Part shown: piece by piece, positions 55,271 to 64,000 of the stretch | Layout: each line of letters starts with the position of its first letter | Numbering within the stretch: position 1 is the first letter of the stretch | Origin: Colocasia esculenta | Taxonomy: Eukaryota; Streptophyta; Magnoliopsida; Alismatales; Araceae | Assembly: GCA_014218235.1 (NCBI GenBank) | Contig: CM024753.1 | Span: forward strand, 190,068,348 to 190,132,347 | Direction: 5' to 3' | DNA length: 64,000 nucleotides | Program-made: the position numbers and the translations under genes | Notes under the pieces: model-generated | Told to the model about the DNA's origin: nothing | Database searches by the model: none | The model's input: the letters and a program-made list of their open reading frames with translations, nothing else

Positions 55271-55951
55271 ATGACAACCTTATTCTTGAAGGAACTTTTA
55301 ATGGACACCAACATGAGACCAACTCAAAGGCTAGTTTTGGCATGTCAGCAAGCCGCCTAAATACTAGAAGAAGCTCTAGAAACGACGAAGGAGATTAAAA
55401 AGAAGACCAATCAGAATGGGAAGAGAGGATACAACCATGACAAGAAGGTAAACCCACCGAAGAAATGTAGCAAGAAGATCTGTCATCATTGTAGTAAGCC
55501 GGGACATGTAGCCAAGGAATGTTGGCGAAGCATTGGTGCATGTCTACGTTGTGGCAGTTTGGCGCATCAGATACAAGACTGCCCCCTGTTAAAGGAGCCA
55601 TCCACTAACACAAAGGATCTCAACTACGATGATAAGAGAAAAATAAAGAAGAGTAAGAAGAACGCCACACAAGTATCCCTTACTTGTAAAGGACAGTGTG
55701 AGCACTGCAATAAGATAGGTCACAGATTGGAGGAATGCTGGAGGAGAATAGGAGCTTGCCTACGCTGCGGAAATCGCAATCATCGCATTTCCGAGTGTCC
55801 TATACTTGAGAAGCAGGAGAAAGAGAAACGTCCAATAGAGCAAGAGAAGCCTGGCAGACTACAAGTTGTGCAGGAAGTTGGGACCCCCAACAAGGGTGGA
55901 GTCGTGGAAGGTAACTCTAAACTTATAACAATTGATATGTATTTAGCATGA
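55271..55951 (+). pseudogene. gag: Gag remnant with four zinc knuckles
   Basis: From ATG at 55271 (MTTLFLKELL) the frame meets a TAA near 55358 and is then open to 55951. The first half is a Lys/Glu-rich segment. The second carries four CCHC knuckles: CHHCSKPGHVAKEC, CLRCGSLAHQIQDC, CEHCNKIGHRLEEC and CLRCGNRNHRISEC. Most gypsy gags have one or two. Knuckles 1-2 and 3-4 are each separated by the same 'W(R)RIGAC'-like spacer, so a duplicated two-knuckle unit is likely. No capsid domain is seen; I infer that it and pol were deleted. A knuckle-only product could bind the element's RNA. Confidence 0.75.
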
Positions 55952-56009
55952 AATGATGATTTATATGTAACCAACGTAGTCATAGAATTTGGGGGCCAAA
56001 TTCTTTTTA

Positions 56010-56021
56010 AGAGGGGGAGGA
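56010..56021 (+). other. Polypurine tract of the Tekay-type element
   Basis: 'agagggggagga' immediately precedes the 3' LTR start TGTAGTA at 56022. Confidence 0.88.
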
Positions 56022-59000
56022 TGTAGTAACCCGGAAATTCATTAATTCAAAAATAAAGATAAATTAAAATTATATCAATTAATAAACTTAAACTAGTTAA
56101 AAGGTACGTATCATTATCGCATGCGTAAAACCCCTATACAAATGTTGTAAAAATAATGGTTATGCTTTAAATAATATTCTCTAATGACTCATCAAGAAGT
56201 TTGGGCATAGAAAAATCATTTGGACCAAGTTTAAGAATTTATGCGACTTATTGTCGTAAATAAAGAATAAGTCGGAGAACCCATTATTTTATGAGCCAAA
56301 GTGGATTATAAATTAAAATAAACATATGGGTAGACTTTAAATAATATGGGTCAATAGCCCATTATGATATATGGACCAACGAACAATCTTGGCCCATGAA
56401 TTAATTCTCTAATAAAGGGATAATTAAAAATCCATTAAGTAAAGTAAGTACATGGGTTGTACAATTAAGCTCACATGAGTTATTGGGCCAAGAGTAAGAG
56501 CCCAACTGATGAAGGTTAGAAATATTGGCATGAATAATATTTAATCAAATTAAAAATATGAAGTTATTTGAATAAGTGTGTTAAATATATTTAAATAAGA
56601 AGAAAGGGTGAATAATTACAATTAAACCAATACCCATTAAGTTAAATTAGTAATGGGTTTGGTTATTGGACCTAACATGAATTGTTGGGCCCAAATAGGG
56701 TTAGCCCATCATGAGATGAAAAATAATTAAGCCAAATTCGGAATAAAAATAAGTGATAATTAGGAAATGGTTTAAATAATTATTAAATAGTCAATATACA
56801 TCTTAAAAAGAGTCCTAGACTTACCCTAAACCTTTACCCACGAAATTGGATCCCATCCCAACTCTATTAGATGGATAAATAAGAGAAAGTGGTAGATAAA
56901 GAAGGAAATTCGGAGTTTAACGGAAGGGAGGACACTTAGAATGGCTAGGACTCTAATTAGCAACCAAAACACCCTAAAACTCACCCCTAGCAACCCTAAA
57001 CCGCAGTAGAGGCTTTGGAGGACAAGGGGAGAGGTTGGAGATCGTGGGAGCTTGGAGAAGGGAGCTTGGACAAAGGAGTTTTCATCCCGTTTTCGTCTCC
57101 AACTTAGGGTTCTTCTTGGATTCGACAAAAGGTAGGCAATCTCTCAAGCACAAATCGTGTAAAAATTATCCTAGGTAGCCTTCATGTACCTCTTCAAAAG
57201 TGGTTTCATTGTATTCTGTTTGTCCATTTGGGTAAATTTAATTCATGAAGCCCTGCTGTTACCATGAACCTGAAATCTCATGTTTTCTCTAATCCCTTGC
57301 ACGTACTTGTTCCCATGCTATGAGAAAATTCTCATTCATACTACCATGCAATAGCTTTCAAATGCCCCTGGTTTCGTGCTATTTCGATCTCCCATAAGGG
57401 AGAATGAATTCTTTGAATCTCTGTCAGATCCATGCACCCGACCCTTCTTGTTGGTTTGTGAACCTCGTTCATGCTTAACTTTATACCATGATAAAATTAT
57501 CATAAATACTACATCTTGTTATCTTTTTAACGCCCTTAGTTTCGGAATTTTTTCATCATGTATCCATCTCTAATTAATTCGATGAACCTTGACTGCGTCT
57601 GGTTAGGTCATCGAAATGTAACTTGATCACAGCATGTTTAAACCTTCTCTATTTTCAAATTAATCATGCATGTTGATAGTTCTATATGTCTACTTTCGTT
57701 TAAAACTAGTTTTGAGATTTTTGCAACACCGTGTGATTTTATACCGAATTTAGAATGATCCTGTGTCAAGAAGGGTCCACCTAGAGAAAAAGGGAAAAGG
57801 CCGAACATCCCTGTTATCGCGCGGCGCGACCCGCCACGATACCGGGAGGTCGCGGCCGACGAAGGTGACGCGTTCAGAACGTGGCGGCCTGCGCCGCCGT
57901 GATTCCAGCGCAATCCGCTGTCGCGCCCGGGACGGCGACTACGATAGGAATCGCGTCCGTGACCCCCGCCGCGATTTAAGCTTTTCTGCCAGAACTTAAA
58001 ATTGTGCTTATATCCCTACTTTATATGTCATTTAACCCTTGTACAAGTTAAACCATGTACTGTTAAGCTTAATAAATGGCCTGAATATTTTTATTTAATA
58101 ATATTTAAATAATTCTTATTAATTTAAAATCCGTGAGCACGACTTATTCTATTCTCATGATTTCTTTACACTTGCACACCAAACATTATTTATTGCCATT
58201 TGACCCTACTAAATTACTCAATAATGTATCTGGTAATTAAGTGAAATTAATTACCTAATTTTTCCTATTACTTAAATGACACATGTCTTCGCTTTATTCG
58301 CGTGATTGTGCATCGTTACTGTTTTCCCTCGGCCTTCGAGCACTCGAGGCACGACGGACCCATTTTCTACACACTTTCTCTTGACTTGGACCACCTCTCC
58401 ACCGGGAATACTCTCGACTGGACCAGGGACTCCTTGTCAAGACCTCCGTAAGTCTTCTTGGCTTTGGTGCACGTCCTTAGTCAACGAGTTGGTTGTATCC
58501 CAAAACTCGTTACACCTTAGGGATCAGTATACGATCCATGGCCTTAGTGTGTTCTCTCCTTATCTTGTGATCACGTCGAACCATCTAGCCTGTGTACACA
58601 GCACGGCTAGTGGGCGGTGGTGACTTCTACCAGATTGTCGGCCCGCAGTGGTGCGCCGTGCAACCATATTATCGATGTTTAACGTGATTTTACGATAATA
58701 CCCCTGTCTCATCTGCTCTCTATATTCTCTCATCTGTTCACGTTCTCTCTACTACTCTCATCTATTTCTTGGTACTCTCTTGGCCATACAATTGATTGTC
58801 TAAATTAAACAAGCAAGTACTATATGCCAAAGCAATAGGGCCCGGTCTGGTCCTAGGAGGAGCTCCCGAAGAGTGCTAGTTCCTTACAAGGGTAACATGA
58901 TCAGGATGTGTACGGCATGCATCCAGCGCCATTCAACAACAAATACAATTCAATTTATGACAATCAAACAATCGCTTTACTATATCTCTGGGTTGACATG

Positions 59001-59632
59001 ATGCTCGACTGGGGAAGTGCTAGTGCACCTTGGTGCAGACGTTACATATTCTTTCACTATATGGCCAATCCTCTATCATACTAGTTGCAATTACTTTTGA
59101 ATATGCTATCATCCTCTCGTTTGCTATCATTCTCTCGTGGTCAATGTGCTATTACTCTCTTGACTTTACTGGATCGATCTCACTAGTTAACCTGCTATAC
59201 AAGACATTAATCATTTAAAGCCTGCTTGTTTACATGAGATATTAAGTCCTACTGAGGGTTATCGCTCACCCTTCGTTATTTGTCATTGTGTTTTCAGGTA
59301 AGTCAAGTGATGACCTTACACACAACAACGGGATTGAACTGCAGTGATGAGTGTCCTGGAGTCATGGCTATGGATTGTCCCCAGTACCATAGAGTTAGTT
59401 TAGATAGTTGCTTAGTTATCATTTCCAAATGTAATGAAGTCATTGAGCCCTATGTTTTGGCTCTGAATTAGTGATTGTAATAGTTTAGATGAATTATCAA
59501 TATAATGATGAGTTTTAATTGCAATTATTGTTCATTAGTTGCTCTGATATTTGCGAATGTATGCGCAATTTACGTTACCATACATGTTGTTCATGCCTCC
59601 CTGATTTATTCCGCTGCTAAATTAGCGGGGCA

Positions 59633-59636
<4 letters not shown>
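56022..59636 (+). repeat. 3' LTR of the Tekay-type element
   Basis: Full-length copy of 51505-55084 with scattered substitutions and small indels, for example an extra segment near 57705-57735. It ends 'gcatgac' directly against the CT microsatellite; the expected last A is missing or lost in the repeat. Confidence 0.88.
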
Positions 59637-60298
<662 letters not shown>

Positions 60299-61607
60299 TG
60301 TTGCGGAATTCCCTGTATGGTAATCTAGAAGAGGGGTTGAATAGATTACTACCAATTAAAAATGTTTGTCACCTTCTTTTCTTCGAAACACAGATTATCA
60401 AAACAATGTTGAACTTTAAACTATGTGTGGATGTGTGTGACTTGATAACAGATGGATAACAGATTATCAAACGTGCGTGGTGATGCTGTGCCTATCAAAC
60501 ATCTAGCATAAATTCGTGCAAACCACAAGACACGACGATTTACGTGGTTCGGAGTACACAACTTGTGTATCCTACATCCACGGGCCACACACACACGCAG
60601 AGCAATCTTCTTATGAGCTAGTTCATAAACTAATACTCACACACACGTGTTATCTGATGTGAAACCACGATCAGAACAACACCCACACACGTGTATCAAG
60701 CACAAGGGCTGCCTAAAACACAACACACACACACGGATATGGAGAAATAGAAACAGAGAAGAGTTTAAGAGTTGAAGAACAAATCCAGTTGTAAACTCTT
60801 CTTGTGAACGTCTGACTGGGCTTCAAGCTTCGTCTTGAAGGTCACAACTTGATGGAGACACCTGAATCCACGACGTTCAAGCTTCACCTTCCGCTGGAGA
60901 GACTTCTCTTCTTGGTTCTGGGCGTTAGGTTGAAGCAGAGCAGCAGAGCAAGACTTCTTGTGAGAACTCTTTAGGGTTTTTGCTTGGAGGCTGCTTGTGT
61001 ACGTGATTTACTTCAAAAGGATATATATACAGTGGTGTCCACATATGGAGAGTCGTGGTAGAAAGAAACACCAACTTGGGTAATGTTAGATCTTTCCGTA
61101 TCTGAAGATTCTGTTCGTCTGTCGACAGGTCTGGCTGCATCTATCGACAGATTGCAACAGGTTTGCAACATACAGAGATCTGGGATTTCAGGTCTGTGAG
61201 ATCTGTCGACAGTCGACTTGCATCTGTCGACAGATATCTACAGTCCAGATATCTAGAACTTCTGTCAGTGACATCTGTCGACAGGCATATGGCCATCTGT
61301 CGACAGGTGGCCTTTTTCCTGAACTTGTGTTTTCTGTCTGTTCATATCTGTCGACAGGCCTTTGGGGATCTGTCGACAGGTGACAGATTTCAATGTAATC
61401 TTGATCTTTTCTTCTTGTTTTGTTGTATCATTGTTGTATTCACTCAAACCTACATTAACAAACATGTAAAGTGAGATGTTATGAATACATAAAAGATCAA
61501 ATATTGCAACAAGTGATTTGCTCAAAGATGTCATGTATTAAACCTCAATTCAGGTTGTTCATCATCAAAAACATGTTGTGAAAAAATATTAGAATGAAAA
61601 CCCAACA
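60299..61607 (-). repeat. 3' LTR of copia element E
   Basis: Read on the minus strand it starts TGTTGGGTTTTC (61607) and ends CCGCAACA (60299). It has the block 'ctattcaacccctcttctag' near its end, comparable to the C-run block of the other LTRs. A cluster of seven exact TGTCGACA palindromes (as CTGTCGACAG) lies at about 61115-61385. A TATA-like 'atatatata' is at about 61022. Confidence 0.88.
61115..61385. repeat. CTGTCGACAG palindrome cluster in LTR E
   Basis: Seven exact TGTCGACA octamers, mostly within the 10 bp palindrome CTGTCGACAG, plus one 'tctatcgacag' variant. They come in pairs about 22-25 bases apart. Two further copies lie upstream of the env-like gene at 63375-63415. Confidence 0.85.
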
Positions 61608-61622
61608 TTCTCCCCCTTTTTG
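61608..61622 (-). other. Polypurine tract of element E
   Basis: The minus strand reads AAAAAGGGGGAGAA directly before the 3' LTR start, preceded by 'gtcatcatca', the typical Sirevirus PPT setting. A second purine-rich copy (AAAAGGGGGAGAAA) lies about 40 bases upstream (61661-61675). Confidence 0.88.
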
Positions 61623-61891
61623 ATGATGACAAAATTATTCAATTAGTGCACAATTGAGGTTTCTCCCCCTTTTGACAACATCTAAAGGTATTCATAATAG
61701 TCACACACAATGATGTAGCAAAGGACTGTGATTTCATTGATGAGATATGAAGTATACACAGTACAAAATGTGATGACTGAAATGAAAGGGAAAGAAATTA
61801 CATGACCATTAAGTGGAAAAACATAACTCAGAACATGACAGACACATGTGAAACATAGAAACAAATAGTGACTCCTAGACCCATAGACTCT

Positions 61892-63103
61892 CTATGCAGC
61901 ATCATCGCCAGGCGGTGCAGGAGCCTGACGACTTTGCTGAAGCCTTGTGAGACACAGATGTAGTTGGACTTGGGTGTCCGCTATTGATTCCATGTTTTCA
62001 TCCACTGTGTCCAATCGTGCATGAATCTTATCAAATCCAGTGGACATCTGGAGTTGCATCTGAGCAATAAGATCACGCAGAGAGGGCTGATCATCTGCAT
62101 CACTATCACTGTCTCCCGGAGCATCAAGAGGCTCAGACTAGGAGTCTTCATCTCCTGCTTCTTCATCATCATCATCAGCAGCAATCTCCTGATCTACATC
62201 CATAGCAACAGCTGGTGCCTTTCCTTTCAGTTCGCGAGTGACGACCCCATGAACGAGCTTGTATCCCATCCTATGTGCAGCAGTAGATCGAAACTACTGC
62301 GGGAGTTGAGCTTGATGCATTCACTGTCCGGAATGACGATTCCAATGAACTTCAGAATGGAGGTAATTGGACAAGCAAAAGGCATTGACTTCGGGGTTGG
62401 TAGAAGCACTTGAGAATAAGGCCAAGCATTAGGACAGGGAGATTGATGGGTTCACACTTAAGGAAAAAGGTGAAGAGTGATTTATGAATGTCGGTGACAA
62501 GTTCCCGACTGCCATGCTTTGGCGCAATCATGGTTGTGAAAATATGATGGATCATCTGTTCAATGGAGGGAAGGAATTAGCATTCAATTTGGCAACCTTC
62601 TTTGTGCCATCATATTCTTCAAGAGTTAGGGGATGATAGTATACAGAAGCATCTGGAGTATGGGTGAGAATGTCGGCTCCGGAGTTGGGGATTTGAAGAG
62701 CTGTGCTAATGAGGTTGGTAGTGAGTTGAAAAGTGGTACCCTTCACAGTTGTATAGAAATTCCTTTCCTTTGAGAAAGCAAGATGAGTGAAGAATTCACG
62801 AACGGCAGTGGGAGAATAAGCCGTGTGACTGTAGAGAAAGGATGTCCACCCCTGATTGTCAAAGAGGGGTTGGAGATTTGGAAAAAGATCTGCCAAGGAT
62901 TCGAAATCGACATACCTAGGTTGAACAAACTTGAGGAATGACCCCTGAGAATGAGTGAGATGGAGACGGGGAGGAACCACAAGTTTGGGCAAGCGATCGT
63001 CACGATGCTTCGTGCGGCGCTCATCAGTAGCCCGGTCGTCGTTGCCGGCTCGAGATGAGGAGGGACGGCGACGAGATGCCAGTTTCTTTGCCTTGGAAGC
63101 CAT
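61892..63103 (-). pseudogene. Env-like PF20167-type gene of element E, frameshifted
   Basis: Starts at ATG 63103 (MASKAKKLASRR; the frame is also open upstream). The basic N-terminus leads into 'KFVQPRYVDFESLADLF', 'AYSPTAVREFFTHLAFS', 'TVKGTTFQLTTNLISTALQI' and 'NANSFPPLN', parallel to 33093-34103. Frame changes follow near 62560, 62400 and 62300, then an acidic segment with TAG near 62140 and a C-terminal helical segment ('DLIAQMQLQMSTGFDKIHA') ending at 61892. The gene lies between pol (outside the window) and the PPT, so it holds the env-like position. The function of this family is not established. Confidence 0.75.
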
Positions 63104-64000
63104 GGAGAGTGCAGAGGAACGGTGCACAGAGAGGGAGGATGAGGAGGAGAAGCCCACTGCAGAAATAGGACAGGAGGGATGGAAGGTAGGGTTTGCGTCC
63201 AAGGGTGAAGCAGGGGCTCGGTTTGTAGAGGAAAGAGAGGGATTTGAAAGTGGGGAAGGAAAAGAGGACGTGGGTGCCTTTTTAAAGAGGATGGATTGAA
63301 ATTTAGAAGGCAAGGGTCCCACCAAATCCGTCCCCAAACGGCACGCCCGTTGGCCTTCCCAAACCAGAGCTGCCACCATCTGTCGACAGATGACTAGATA
63401 TCTGTCGACAGATCCATACAGAAATTCTGTCTGTCTGATTTTTGTGTGGATTTTCAAGGAGAACTCTTGAGAAAAGGTTACACATGAATAAACAATGTGT
63501 AAAATGGGTATACACACATTGGAACCCATCATAGGCATGGATATTAAGGCCCTCCCATTTACGTAAATGGTTTAGACATAATACCTAAGGAGTTTTAAAT
63601 TAGAGCATTAAGAGAACACCTTACAGTCTTAGAGAAAGGACACCAACACCCTTGTTTGATTAAGGACATTGTAGACCAACACTATCCCTAGTTTATGATG
63701 ATCAAATGATGATTGAAATGAATGTCTAAACTTCATGATAACCATAGACACTAACTGACCTGGTTATTTGAGACACTGTGGAGGCTTCACTCTATTTCAA
63801 AAAAAAAAAAATTTTGCTTGCAACAAATGAATGTAACGGGAAAAGTGGTATTTAAGATAACTTCATACCTTTTGTTGTGAGGATAGACATGACAAGTGCC
63901 CGTACCCCCAGTTACTCAGTGGAAGAGTCCATCATACCGTTGTATAGAGTTGATGAGATAGCTTTTTGACGCGAGGGCAGACATTTGTGATGCCCATCTC
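63104..64000 (-). other. Region upstream of the element E env-like gene
   Basis: Part of element E between pol (off-window) and the env-like ORF. Two TGTCGACA palindromes occur at 63375-63415. The stretch 63104-63290 could encode a Ser/Pro-rich extension in the same frame as the gene. From 63540 to 64000 I see nothing beyond AT-rich sequence and a short poly-A. Confidence 0.5.

Larger units (their letters stand above)
51505..59636 (+). mobile_element. Non-autonomous Tekay/Del-type gypsy element with 3.6 kb LTRs
   Basis: Direct LTRs 51505-55084 and 56022-59636 align along their whole length. The 5' LTR ends GCATGACA followed by the PBS TGGTATCAGAGC (55087-55098). A polypurine tract 'agagggggagga' lies at 56010-56021, preceded by 'ccaaattctttttaa' as in Tekay/Del chromoviruses. 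The internal region is only about 0.94 kb and holds part of gag, without protease, RT, RNase H or integrase. It sits in a CT microsatellite, so a 5 bp target duplication (ctctc) cannot be told from the repeat. The class resembles published gag-only LTR elements (TR-GAG). Confidence 0.88.
60299..64000 (-). mobile_element. Copia element E, 3' part (LTR, PPT, env-like ORF)
   Basis: A minus-strand element entering from the right. It shows the 3' LTR (60299-61607), a polypurine tract and an env-like PF20167-type gene (61892-63103); pol must lie beyond 64000. It inserted in GC-rich CACTA DNA at 60298; the left flank is 'tgaag'. The LTR-proximal order pol - env-like - PPT - LTR is the Sirevirus arrangement. 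Confidence 0.82.

Overview
This window is plant nuclear repeat DNA, almost certainly from an angiosperm with a transposon-rich genome. I see no host gene, tRNA, rRNA or CRISPR. Everything recognisable belongs to nested LTR retrotransposons (Ty1/copia Sirevirus-type, Ty3/gypsy Tat and Tekay/Del-type), one large Mutator-like DNA transposon (MULE) and one CACTA element. Family names rest on motifs read by eye; no database search was possible.

Nesting, outermost first. Element D (copia, minus strand, about 48.2-51.2 kb) is the oldest layer visible. Its pol was interrupted by element A, a same-family copia element on the minus strand, and its gag by a CACTA element that starts at 51189. Element A keeps its 5' LTR (45823-48198), primer-binding site, gag, pol and an envelope-like ORF, but it is split by four insertions: solo LTR B in gag (40858-44897, itself holding solo LTR C at 41722-43553), the MULE (22948-36819) between pol and the env-like ORF, the Tat element (5027-22754) in the env-like leader, and an opposite-strand LTR (1-2094) that cuts the env-like ORF. 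The CACTA element was hit in a CT microsatellite by a Tekay-type element with 3.6 kb LTRs (51505-59636) and, further right, by another minus-strand copia element E (60299 to the window end).

The Tat element is a 17.7 kb copy with 5 bp target duplications, gag, protease, reverse transcriptase, two RNase H domains and integrase. Between integrase and the 3' LTR it carries two antisense, intron-containing genes. One is a plant-mobile-domain protein with a coiled-coil tail (8 exons, every intron phase 0). The other is a DUF7745-like protein. The same GACG/GGCGGC dyad vocabulary recurs in the LTR, the leader and around both antisense genes.

The MULE is 13.9 kb with 1.1 kb terminal inverted repeats and a near-perfect 9 bp target duplication. 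Besides a damaged mudrA-type transposase (PB1, MULE, SWIM and CCHC domains) it carries four other genes whose frames look open: a standalone PB1-like gene, a multi-exon Ulp1-type (C48) peptidase, a PF20167-type protein and a GRF zinc-finger protein. PF20167-type genes also occupy the env-like position of elements A and E, so one protein family appears in both class I and class II elements here.

Several LTRs and the MULE contain arrays of short dyads (AACGATTT, TGTCGACA, ATTCGACT/AGTCGAAT, GTGTAACTGTTACAC) that coding features do not explain. With the intact MULE cargo and the antisense Tat genes, these are the parts most worth following up.
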